DNA from: Woeseiaceae bacterium
GTDB lineage: Bacteria; Pseudomonadota; Gammaproteobacteria; Steroidobacterales; Woeseiaceae
Direction: 5' to 3'
Assembly (NCBI GenBank): GCA_028822065.1
Contig: JAPKEL010000005.1
Location: 1 to 64,000, forward strand
Length of the DNA: 64,000 nucleotides
This document shows, piece after piece, positions 8,803 through 17,171 of this stretch. Both the position numbers and the translations under genes were made by a program. The notes under the pieces are model-generated. The model did not search any database. It was given only the letters and a program-made list of their open reading frames with translations, and was not told the origin of the DNA. How positions within the stretch are numbered: position 1 is the first letter of the stretch; each line of letters begins with the position of its first letter.

Positions 8803-9376
8803 CTCTCCATACAAAACTCCAGCATCATTAGATGGTTTAAGAGACCCTAAAGTTGGAGGTTTTACACTTATAGAGTTATTAACTGTTATTGCAATAGTGG
8901 GAATAATTAGCGCAATATCAATATTCGCCATTAATACAACAAATAAGAATGATGACTTAATTGTTGATGCTACTAGATTAACCTCACTGATAGAGTTATC
9001 TAGAGAAGAAGCCATTATGCAAAGTCGAGATTTTGGGGTTGAATTTATTGAAAATGGTTATCAATTTCTTGAGTATATTCCAATCCTCGAGACATGGACG
9101 GATTTAAAAAACGATCATCTTTTCAAGCAGAGAAAATTTCCTAGAGGTCATCACTATGAGCTAGTAATTGAAAATAAAGAAATTGAAATAAAGAATCATA
9201 ATATTAATTCAGATAAAGAATCATCAAAAAAACTCCTACCAAGCAAAGTACCACATATCTTAATTCTATCCAGCGGTGAAATCAGTCCTTTCAATCTTCT
9301 TATTTTCACAGATAATGACCATAAAATAAAAGTCTCTGCATCTTTAGGTGGAATAATAAATATTAATCACGAATAA
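8765..9376 (+). CDS. gspH: Type II secretion minor pseudopilin GspH
   Basis: Minor pseudopilin of the type II secretion pseudopilus. KVGG is followed by FTLIELLTVIAIVGIISAIS, the prepilin cleavage site and hydrophobic helix with Glu5. The frame is open back to 8708, well inside gspG. The ATG at 8765 was chosen because AGGAGG (8751-8756) lies eight bases upstream, giving a 38-base overlap with gspG. This makes an unusually long leader of about 32 residues before the cleavage site, compared with about 6-10 in most pseudopilins. The C-terminal part is divergent, as usual for GspH; order and helix support the call. Confidence 0.82.
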   Translation: MMLISSIGIANNNSPYKTPASLDGLRDPKVGGFTLIELLTVIAIVGIISAISIFAINTTNKNDDLIVDATRLTSLIELSREEAIMQSRDFGVEFIENGYQFLEYIPILETWTDLKNDHLFKQRKFPRGHHYELVIENKEIEIKNHNINSDKESSKKLLPSKVPHILILSSGEISPFNLLIFTDNDHKIKVSASLGGIININHE

Positions 9377-9393
9377 CAACAAAAACATACCCT

Positions 9394-9813
9394 ATGAAGT
9401 ATCCTAGTAATTTATTAATTCCCCCAATTAACCACAACAAATCAGGCTTTACTCTTATTGAAGTTATGGTTGCTTTGGCGATAGTTGCGATCTCTCTTGG
9501 ATCGGCAATTGCGATAACAAGTCAAGATATTATGAGAGCTGATTCAATGCAACATAGAACGTATGCGAATTGGATCGCACAGAATAAACTGGCCGAATAC
9601 CGAATTAATAATACTGAGTCAAAAATTGGAACTCAAGACGGATCGATCGTATTTGCTGGAAATAACTGGAATTGGGAGACAAAAATTTCAAAAACAGGTG
9701 TCGTTGATTTATATCGAATGGATATAGCTGTAAGTATTGCATCTAGGCAATTACCAGACAGGACTATCACTGGATTTATTCATAATAATTCAAAATCGTC
9801 AGCCAATGAATAA
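9394..9813 (+). CDS. gspI: Type II secretion minor pseudopilin GspI
   Basis: Minor pseudopilin that, with GspJ and GspK, forms the pseudopilus tip. The leader ends NHNKSG and the mature part begins FTLIEVMVALAIVAISLGSA with Glu5. After the helix, RTYANWIAQNKLAEYRI matches the conserved GspI block, in which the W-A-x-N-xx-L-A pattern is diagnostic. At 139 aa its length is typical. The leader is about 18 residues. It overlaps gspJ by eight bases, suggesting coupled translation. Confidence 0.92.
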   Translation: MKYPSNLLIPPINHNKSGFTLIEVMVALAIVAISLGSAIAITSQDIMRADSMQHRTYANWIAQNKLAEYRINNTESKIGTQDGSIVFAGNNWNWETKISKTGVVDLYRMDIAVSIASRQLPDRTITGFIHNNSKSSANE

Positions 9814-10417
9814 AGTTAAGAAAAATGGCTTCACGCTAATAGAAGTCTTGGTTGCAATGGGAATATTCTCAATTTTATCAGTCCTGGCATATGGCACATT
9901 AAATCAGACCTTAATTACTGCGGACATTCTTTCAAATCGCATGGATAAAATCCAATCGCTTCAAAGGGCCATCAGACTGATAGAGCAAGACTTTATGCAA
10001 CTTGCGAAAAGACCAGTACGAAGTGAAATTGGCAATACTCAACTTGCGGCACTAACCACTAACTCTAGAAATATTTATCCAATTGAATTTACTCGTCATG
10101 GCTGGTCGAACCCCTTATCACTTAAAAGAAGTACGCTACAACGGGCCGCGTACGCACTAAATGGTGATGCATTGACTCGCCTACATTGGAATGTCTTAGA
10201 TAAAACCTATAGCAATCGAACTCAAAGTGACATCATATTGGGCAACGTCAAAAACTTTAATTTCTCATTCATGAAAAATAATAATGACTGGACTGAACAA
10301 TGGCCACCAATTGAATATAATGCAATTGATGGTCTTAAGGTTTTACCGAAAGCAGTAAAAATAACACTAACTTTTAATGATGATACGAATGTATATCGTT
10401 TAATCGAAATAAAGTAA
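9806..10417 (+). CDS. gspJ: Type II secretion minor pseudopilin GspJ
   Basis: Minor pseudopilin of the tip complex. The ATG at 9806, inside the end of gspI, starts MNKVKKNG followed by FTLIEVLVAMGIFSILSVLA, a standard short leader and helix. Frames further upstream would add 23 residues unlike any pilin leader. ILSNRMDKIQSLQRAIRLIEQDFMQLAKRPVR is a recognisable GspJ block. The mature length of about 195 aa is normal. Its stop overlaps the gspK start by one base (TAATG). Confidence 0.92.
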   Translation: MNKVKKNGFTLIEVLVAMGIFSILSVLAYGTLNQTLITADILSNRMDKIQSLQRAIRLIEQDFMQLAKRPVRSEIGNTQLAALTTNSRNIYPIEFTRHGWSNPLSLKRSTLQRAAYALNGDALTRLHWNVLDKTYSNRTQSDIILGNVKNFNFSFMKNNNDWTEQWPPIEYNAIDGLKVLPKAVKITLTFNDDTNVYRLIEIK

Positions 10418-11355
10418 TGACAAACAGACTTTCATTTAATAAAGAAAACAATAAAGGTGTGGCTTTAATTACCGCCATGATGATTGTAGCTGTAACAGGT
10501 ATCATTTCAACAAATCTACTTTGGGATAATATTCTCGATACTCGGCGCACGATGACAACTCTGAATAGAGATCAAGCTATTCAAGTTGCCCTTGGGGCAG
10601 AAAGCTGGATTATGAAACTTTTAAGAGATGACGCTTTGAACTCACAATCAGATCATCTAAATGAATTTTGGGCAAAAAATTTACCTGTTCTACCTATTGA
10701 TGGCGGTGAAATTTTCGGCGAAATAACTGATCTTCAGAGTAAATTTAATATCAATAATCTAGTCACAACTGATGGCAAAATTAACCAAAATCAATTAGAA
10801 CAGTTTCAGCGTTTACTTAAGATTCTGAATATACAAACTAATATTGCCGCAGAAATTGTTGACTGGATTGACCCGGATCAGTACCCAACATTCCCTGGCG
10901 GAGCTGAAGATGATAATTACACAAAGATGACACCGCCCTATCGAACCGCAAATCAACCTATGATTACCATCAGCGAATTACTCTCTTTAAATTCTGTGGA
11001 TGCATATATCTACAACACTCTAAAACCCTTTATAACAGCCTTGCCTGTAACTACAAAAATCAATGTGAATACGGCTGCTTCCCTAGTTTTAGAGTCACTT
11101 GATGCAGGAATAACTAAAAATGATACGCAACGGCTGACGCAAGAAAGAATGCCATCAGGGTTTAGTAATATTACCAATTCATTTAAATCTTTACTTCTTC
11201 CAGAGAACTTAACTAATATATCGAATAAATCCAATTATTTTCAACTTAAGCTTATGATTAGAATAGATACTGTAACAATGACTATGTTCAGTAATATCAA
11301 AAGAGACCAAAATGGAAATACCTCTATCTCAATGCGAAGTTTTGGAGGCGTCTAA
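10417..11355 (+). CDS. gspK: Type II secretion minor pseudopilin GspK
   Basis: Large minor pseudopilin that caps the pseudopilus. The N-terminus carries NNKG followed by VALITAMMIVAVTGIISTNLLW. It lacks the Glu5 of other pseudopilins, a known trait of GspK consistent with its position at the tip. The domain with DLQSKFNINNLV, a helical insertion and EIVDWIDPDQYP follows the GspK pattern, and PVTTKINVNTAAS is the conserved helix-hairpin-like block. Its length of 312 aa is typical. Confidence 0.93.
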   Translation: MTNRLSFNKENNKGVALITAMMIVAVTGIISTNLLWDNILDTRRTMTTLNRDQAIQVALGAESWIMKLLRDDALNSQSDHLNEFWAKNLPVLPIDGGEIFGEITDLQSKFNINNLVTTDGKINQNQLEQFQRLLKILNIQTNIAAEIVDWIDPDQYPTFPGGAEDDNYTKMTPPYRTANQPMITISELLSLNSVDAYIYNTLKPFITALPVTTKINVNTAASLVLESLDAGITKNDTQRLTQERMPSGFSNITNSFKSLLLPENLTNISNKSNYFQLKLMIRIDTVTMTMFSNIKRDQNGNTSISMRSFGGV

Positions 11356-11358
11356 TCA

Positions 11359-12579
11359 ATGGGTAACAAAACGATTATTAGGCTCAATGAACACTCGCCG
11401 AATCATGCTGAATGGATCACTGTTAATGAGCTAGGAAGACAAGTTACAGAGCCAGAATCAAGTACTCTTAATAATTTTCCTGATGAATATAAGACGAATG
11501 TAATAATCGTTCTGTTACCGGCCCTAGATGTAACAACAACGTTTTTAAATCTCCCAATAAAATCAACTAATAAAATTAAAAAAGCAATTCCATTTGCGCT
11601 TGAAGAAGATTTAGCCTGTGATATAAATTTACTGCACTTTTCATTTAAGAGAATTAAGAATAATGCTTATATTCCGGTCTCTGTGATTGAGAAAAAAAAA
11701 TTCCATTTCTATCAACAATTGTTAATGGAATGTAATATATACCCACAATACATAACATCAGAAATCTTTGGATTGCCGATGATTCAGAGGACGGTAAGTG
11801 TCATAGTTGAGCCAAAAAAAACACTTATAAACAATGGATTAAACAAAGCCCATGTTTTAGAAAATGAAAATATAAGAGATCTTAATGACTTGATTAATGA
11901 AGTTAAAGAGGATGCAAATCATGTTCAAGTGTACTTGGATAATTCCATCCAAGATCAATACAAAGATCTGCAGGAAGAGCAAGAAAATATTAATATTAAG
12001 CTATTAGCAGGCAGCTCTCTTCAAAAAATATCTCAAATTATCGTAAATTCAAATTATGTTAACTTACTTCAAGGTGAATATGCACCCAAAGTAAAATTCA
12101 CCAAATTTCTGAAGCCATGGCGATATACGGCTTACTTAATACTTGCACTAATAACAATATTAATGGCAAATAGAACATTAAGTTATATTCAATTAACAAA
12201 ATACGAAAAGAATTTATCTGCCCGTTTTTTATACGAATACCGAAATATTCAACCAAATGCCAATAATATTAGCGATCCCATGCGTATTATTTCAGGCATA
12301 AAAAATGCAAACCCAGTCAAAACTGACACTTCTTTTTTCTTAACTTCTTTACACGAACTAAGTAAAGCCATGAGCAGCGGCAATGATATCTTAGTGACCT
12401 CTATAACCTACCAAGAAGATGTAACCATAATAAGATTAATCGCTCCCAATGTGACTTTGCTTGATACTATTCGAAGAGAAATCAATAAAAATGGAATTTT
12501 TCAGGCAACAATTTTATCTACAAATCAAATCGCGAATGATGTTGAGAGTCGGATAGAAATAAAAGCAGTTGCCCTGTGA
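11359..12579 (+). CDS. gspL: Type II secretion inner-membrane protein GspL
   Basis: Inner-membrane assembly-platform protein that recruits the GspE ATPase through its cytoplasmic domain and pairs with GspM through its periplasmic domain. It has an N-terminal actin-like cytoplasmic region of about 250 residues with KIKKAIPFALEEDLACDI, the segment that is usually P-x-x-LEE-x-L in GspL. A single membrane helix lies near residues 258-275 (YTAYLILALITILMA), followed by a ferredoxin-like periplasmic domain. GGAGGCG-like ribosome signal precedes the ATG. The sequence is divergent, so the call rests on this layout, the motif and the position between gspK and gspM. Confidence 0.87.
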   Translation: MGNKTIIRLNEHSPNHAEWITVNELGRQVTEPESSTLNNFPDEYKTNVIIVLLPALDVTTTFLNLPIKSTNKIKKAIPFALEEDLACDINLLHFSFKRIKNNAYIPVSVIEKKKFHFYQQLLMECNIYPQYITSEIFGLPMIQRTVSVIVEPKKTLINNGLNKAHVLENENIRDLNDLINEVKEDANHVQVYLDNSIQDQYKDLQEEQENINIKLLAGSSLQKISQIIVNSNYVNLLQGEYAPKVKFTKFLKPWRYTAYLILALITILMANRTLSYIQLTKYEKNLSARFLYEYRNIQPNANNISDPMRIISGIKNANPVKTDTSFFLTSLHELSKAMSSGNDILVTSITYQEDVTIIRLIAPNVTLLDTIRREINKNGIFQATILSTNQIANDVESRIEIKAVAL

Positions 12580-13058
12580 TTAAACAATTAGAATCACTTA
12601 AACAGCGTGAAATAATCCTTCTTGCTGGAGGTGGAGGTATCTTATTACTAATCTTAATGTATCTGTTTATATGGAAGCCCTTAGTATTAGAAAGCGTCTC
12701 GATAGAAAATAGAATAAAGCAATTAGAATGGTCACTAGTTGAGATTAAATATCTTCAAAAAATAAAGCCAAATAATGTTCAAAACACGTCTCAACAACAA
12801 AATAATGAGCCACTAGTGGTAGTTATAGATGGCGTACTAAGAAAATACGATTTATATAATAATCTTCAGCGAAGCCAACCAATTGGTGAAAACTCCATAA
12901 GGATTGAATTAAATGAAACTAAATTTAATGACCTGATAGCAAGCCTCGATGAATTACAAAATAATTACAATATGAATGTCGATACGGTAAATATATCACT
13001 TGCACAAACCAATCAAGATGGCGCTATCAATGCCAGTATTACTTTAATTCGTAATTAA
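12576..13058 (+). CDS. gspM: Type II secretion inner-membrane protein GspM
   Basis: Small bitopic partner of GspL in the inner-membrane platform. A short cytoplasmic segment LESLKQREI is followed by a membrane helix, LLAGGGGILLLILMYLFIW, a coiled-coil stretch and a compact periplasmic domain. The start is a GTG overlapping the gspL stop (GTGA). At 160 aa it matches GspM. Sequence conservation in this family is low, and the layout and position give the identification. Confidence 0.85.
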   Translation: MIKQLESLKQREIILLAGGGGILLLILMYLFIWKPLVLESVSIENRIKQLEWSLVEIKYLQKIKPNNVQNTSQQQNNEPLVVVIDGVLRKYDLYNNLQRSQPIGENSIRIELNETKFNDLIASLDELQNNYNMNVDTVNISLAQTNQDGAINASITLIRN

Positions 13059-13062
13059 AAAA

Positions 13063-13797
13063 ATGATTAAAAAGAAATACACCCTTATTTTAGTTATCCT
13101 TTTTCTTGTCGGAATTATTAATTATTTACCGGCGAATACAGCTCTTCAATGGATCGTACCAAAAGGCACTCTTCTTAATGGAGTAAATGGGACAATTTGG
13201 AATGGAACTGTCAGTGAGGCAATAAATCAAAATACATATATTCGTGATATAAAATGGAAGTTCCACCCCACGAAGATACTTCTCGGTGATCTGAGCTTTG
13301 AAATATCACTGTACCCATTCAATGGTTATTTAAATGCCCAAATAACTAGAAGTAGCGATCAAACAATCGAATTAAATAATCTACAGGGTTTTTTATCTGA
13401 AGGTACTTTGCCGATTACCGCCTCTTATCTTGGTATTGACGGTCAAATTGACCTTGACATAAAACAACTAAAATTAAGGGGAAATATCCCCGTTAAAATT
13501 AACGGTGATATTAACATTCAAAGCCTAAAAATCTTAGGATTATCTAATCAATCAATGGGAAATTATGCTATTAAATTCAACCCAACAAAAGAGAGTATCA
13601 TCGGGAGCATAGAAGGAGAAAATGCTTTGTTAGATGTTGCTGGCACGATTAAAATTGATAATGACGGTAATTATTTAATATCTGGGGTTGTAGCACCAAA
13701 TATTTACACGCCAAATGATATAAAAGCATTTTTAAATTTTCTAGGTTCTGCTAATGACAAAAATCAACGAGAATTTCGCTTTGAAGGTAAACTCTAA
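13063..13797 (+). CDS. gspN: Type II secretion protein GspN
   Basis: Accessory type II secretion protein found at the end of many gsp operons; it has one N-terminal membrane anchor and a periplasmic beta-rich domain of unclear role. Here the anchor is LILVILFLVGIINYLPANTA, followed by LQWIVPKGTLLNGVNGTIWNGT, the W-x-G repeat region typical of GspN (T2SSN family). At 244 aa the length is normal. The last four bases overlap the convergent helicase gene, so the two operons end face to face with no room for a terminator between stops. Confidence 0.88.
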   Translation: MIKKKYTLILVILFLVGIINYLPANTALQWIVPKGTLLNGVNGTIWNGTVSEAINQNTYIRDIKWKFHPTKILLGDLSFEISLYPFNGYLNAQITRSSDQTIELNNLQGFLSEGTLPITASYLGIDGQIDLDIKQLKLRGNIPVKINGDINIQSLKILGLSNQSMGNYAIKFNPTKESIIGSIEGENALLDVAGTIKIDNDGNYLISGVVAPNIYTPNDIKAFLNFLGSANDKNQREFRFEGKL

Positions 13798-16700
13798 ATT
13801 TCAACCACGCGCAGTGTTTTAAGGTTGGGAAAGTAAAGTGCTACTTTTGGCTGAAAACCACTATAATTCGCATAGATTTCTGCATATTTACTTAACTGAT
13901 CTTTGTAACGAACAACTTCTGAATTTATAAATTCCGACAAAAAGCCACCCTCATGGGTACCGGTTTTATAATCAATAATCCAGTGCTGCTTATCCTTATC
14001 TATATGAACTCTATCTATAATAATTGAATAACGCTTATTGCTCCATATTCCAGTAAGAGCTAATTCTGAAAATCCATTATCTAAGATCATTTCGTGATGC
14101 GCCTTATCCTCAATGGTATTCCGAATAGCTGAATAAACTTTTCTTAAAACGTCATCAAGTTGATCATCTTTTACATAAATATTTCTCGCCCAGTTCATTA
14201 GCATAGGCTTTAAAGCATCTATTTCACTGAGTGATGTAATTTTTTTATCCTGCGATATTTTTTGCAACCATCGATGAATAATAATTCCAGAATTTTTAGC
14301 ATTTTCACCTACCCACGAAAATTCAATTTTATCTGCCTCCGCTGCTTCAGTGTTTAATCCAAAGGATTCGATTACGGGCAATGAAGAGCCAAAAGGCGTT
14401 AGATAGATATCATTTATACGTTTCAAGATTGGTTTTATATAGACAGAGTTCGAATCAACGGGATCATCGAATGAAACATTTGCACTCTGCATATTATATT
14501 CATAATTTTCCTTTAAGGATGGCCATAATCTTCCCAGCAATGTCGATTTAGGAGGTGTATTTATAGATGCGCCATCATCGTTCTGCCTAACCTTTACGTT
14601 ACCAATGACCTCTAATGATTCACATGCTCTGGTATAAGCAACGTATATCAGTCGATCTAACTCTAGAGCTTCTCCATCTTTAATAGTCTTCTGAATGAAT
14701 GAATGCAATTTGTCGGTATCATTTGACCCTATCGGACTGATGACAATATCATCAGAAATAGAGTCTGTTGGACGAGAGAGCCAATTTATAACAGGTTTTT
14801 CTGTCGGCCTTGTTGCTCCTTCTAATGATGGGAGGATCACATGATCAAATTCCAAGCCTTTGGCTTTGTGAATGGTCATAACATTTATACGAACTTCTTT
14901 ATGATCTATGCTAGATACTCTAATTTCATCAATTTTTTCCTCTAGTTCAGATGGATCTTCAAGATTCCCTCCACTGTCTATCGCTTCCAAAGTATTGAAA
15001 TACTTTTGTATATTTTCAAGCTGCTCTTTATTTTCAATCAAAGCGGGACCATTCAACCTATACCATGACATCTCAACGCGATCACGCAATGATTTCATAC
15101 TATGCGTATCAACATAAAGGGAGATATTTTGACAAAATTTAATTAGTTGAGATTGACTCTTTTTCGATAAGATCTTAATGTTATTTTTATCTTGTATTAG
15201 ATTCCAAATACTCTGCTGCTTGCCATTTTTCATCAAAGCAACCAATTCGATCCAAGTTAACCCCACCATCGGACTCCTAAGCAATCCAAGCCATGCCGCC
15301 TTATCTTCCTTATGGCAAAGCGCTCTTGTCAATGCCAAAAGATCAATTATTTCAGGTAGATCGGTCAATCGATCTATTTCGATGGCATTATAATTAATAT
15401 TTTCATGACGTAATAAGCTAAGTAATAAAGTTAATTGAGGCCTCGATCTAACCAATATCGCAATGCTACCAGAAGTATTTTCCAACTTATTTTTAATTAC
15501 TTCAGCGGTATAATTGGCTTGCTTTTGTTTATCATTATTAAAAAGCGTATGAACTTTATATCCACCAGGATTTATTTGGCCTCTCCCACTAATCGCATTT
15601 GCGTATGTTACCGCACCTCTTATCAAATCCTCAGAATCGGGAAAGACCTTCATAAAAGTACGATTAAATTGATTCACCAATTCGCCACCAGACCTATAAT
15701 TATTATTCAACACTAGGTAGTGCAATGAAATATCGCCTATCCCCTTATTGCTACACACTAAGAATTGAGATACTTGTGCATTTCTGAATCTAAAAATTGA
15801 TTGCATGGGATCACCAACAAGAAATAAAGTCCTTTCATCTTGTTCTTCCCAGCCACGAGTTAGTGCTTCCAAAAATTGGTATTGACGTGTCGATGTATCC
15901 TGCATTTCATCAACTAATATATGCTTGAGCTTGTAGTCCATAATTAGTGCAAGATCGGTTGGAGATTCCCCATCTCCAAGAGCCAAACGAGCACAATCGG
16001 CCATTTCGATAAAATCAGCGACATTTTTTTGAGCAAAAATATTTTTTAGCTCAGCCACAACATAAGGAAGTAATCTGAATAATGTAATTAAAATCTTCCA
16101 TTGCTGATCATCGTAATTGGGATTTGGTAAGGATCTAACTGAATGCAATGCTTCTTCCAAATTATCTACATTAGCCAAATGATCAATTATATCTTTGATT
16201 TCTTTCTTTTCTTGTTTTGCATCAAGTGGAAAGCCATTATTTTTATTGACTGTTTTTCGCCAAGAACCAGATTTAGTTAACAAAAGATCAGCAATGCTGC
16301 ACCATGCGTCATTATCATTACAAGCATTAAGCATTGCAATCGAGGTTAATTCTGGCAAATTTAAGAAATTGGTATTATTTTCCTTTATATAATCAAAAAT
16401 ATTCGGCAAACGTAAAAATAAATTTTCAGGAAATAAAGATATCAACTTAGAGTGATGATCTATTATTAGATTCTGTATATTTTGCTCAAGTTGATTTCTT
16501 AATTTATTTTGATTTGTTTCATCTAAATTAGCACCTGAACCAATAATATCCATCCACTGATCTCGCATGCCGAGCATCTTCTCAAGATAATCAATATATC
16601 TATAAAGGCTGCCATCCAAATGGATTAATAATTTTTCTACATCGGAAGTATCGTTAAGATCTTCTGACAATAAGTTTAAAGATGATATTGCTGCTAATCG

Positions 16701-17171
16701 ATAAATAGATTTTAATTCATGATTTGATAATAATTTTTTACCAAAACCAAATTTAGATGTAATTGGAGACTTATTAACAATATCAGAGCACAAAGAATCT
16801 AAGGTTAAAATTTTCATGCGTTTATGGGCATGCAATAAATTCCAACCTCTCTTTTTATCTCTTTTTAATACCTCATTGGCATACTGGTAGGTCGTAATTT
16901 GATGGGCTTCGGAGGGTTTGATTCCAGAGCTTGCTTCAGCGATTGCACTTAGGACCCTTTGCTTCATTTCATTTGCGGCTTTATTTGTAAATGTTATCGC
17001 TACAATCTCCTCAGGCTGAGAAACAGAGGTCAGTAGCTTTAAGTAACGTTGAATTAAAAGTTCAGTTTTACCAGAGCCAGCAGGCGCCTGAACGATAAAG
17101 GATTTACTTATATCCAGCGCCTGCCTACGAATACTTTCATCGGTATTCATATCGGTATTATCATGACTCAT
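13794..17171 (-). CDS. AddA-like UvrD-family helicase-nuclease
   Basis: Superfamily 1 helicase with a C-terminal RecB-type nuclease, probably acting with the adjacent AddB-like protein in double-strand break resection. Walker A is APAGSGKTE (AGSGKT at 31-36), motif Ia is AITFTNKAANEMKQR, Walker B is ILVDEMQDTSTRQYQF, and late motifs are MTIHKAKGLEFDHVILP and LIYVAYTRACESL. The nuclease core includes RYSIIIDRV and HWIIDYKTG (D1067, K1069). At 1125 aa it matches AddA size. It overlaps the upstream gene by 11 bases with AGGAG as ribosome site. It could be named an UvrD/REP helicase in databases; no recBCD gene is seen here. Confidence 0.88.
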   Translation of the reverse strand: MSHDNTDMNTDESIRRQALDISKSFIVQAPAGSGKTELLIQRYLKLLTSVSQPEEIVAITFTNKAANEMKQRVLSAIAEASSGIKPSEAHQITTYQYANEVLKRDKKRGWNLLHAHKRMKILTLDSLCSDIVNKSPITSKFGFGKKLLSNHELKSIYRLAAISSLNLLSEDLNDTSDVEKLLIHLDGSLYRYIDYLEKMLGMRDQWMDIIGSGANLDETNQNKLRNQLEQNIQNLIIDHHSKLISLFPENLFLRLPNIFDYIKENNTNFLNLPELTSIAMLNACNDNDAWCSIADLLLTKSGSWRKTVNKNNGFPLDAKQEKKEIKDIIDHLANVDNLEEALHSVRSLPNPNYDDQQWKILITLFRLLPYVVAELKNIFAQKNVADFIEMADCARLALGDGESPTDLALIMDYKLKHILVDEMQDTSTRQYQFLEALTRGWEEQDERTLFLVGDPMQSIFRFRNAQVSQFLVCSNKGIGDISLHYLVLNNNYRSGGELVNQFNRTFMKVFPDSEDLIRGAVTYANAISGRGQINPGGYKVHTLFNNDKQKQANYTAEVIKNKLENTSGSIAILVRSRPQLTLLLSLLRHENINYNAIEIDRLTDLPEIIDLLALTRALCHKEDKAAWLGLLRSPMVGLTWIELVALMKNGKQQSIWNLIQDKNNIKILSKKSQSQLIKFCQNISLYVDTHSMKSLRDRVEMSWYRLNGPALIENKEQLENIQKYFNTLEAIDSGGNLEDPSELEEKIDEIRVSSIDHKEVRINVMTIHKAKGLEFDHVILPSLEGATRPTEKPVINWLSRPTDSISDDIVISPIGSNDTDKLHSFIQKTIKDGEALELDRLIYVAYTRACESLEVIGNVKVRQNDDGASINTPPKSTLLGRLWPSLKENYEYNMQSANVSFDDPVDSNSVYIKPILKRINDIYLTPFGSSLPVIESFGLNTEAAEADKIEFSWVGENAKNSGIIIHRWLQKISQDKKITSLSEIDALKPMLMNWARNIYVKDDQLDDVLRKVYSAIRNTIEDKAHHEMILDNGFSELALTGIWSNKRYSIIIDRVHIDKDKQHWIIDYKTGTHEGGFLSEFINSEVVRYKDQLSKYAEIYANYSGFQPKVALYFPNLKTLRVVEI

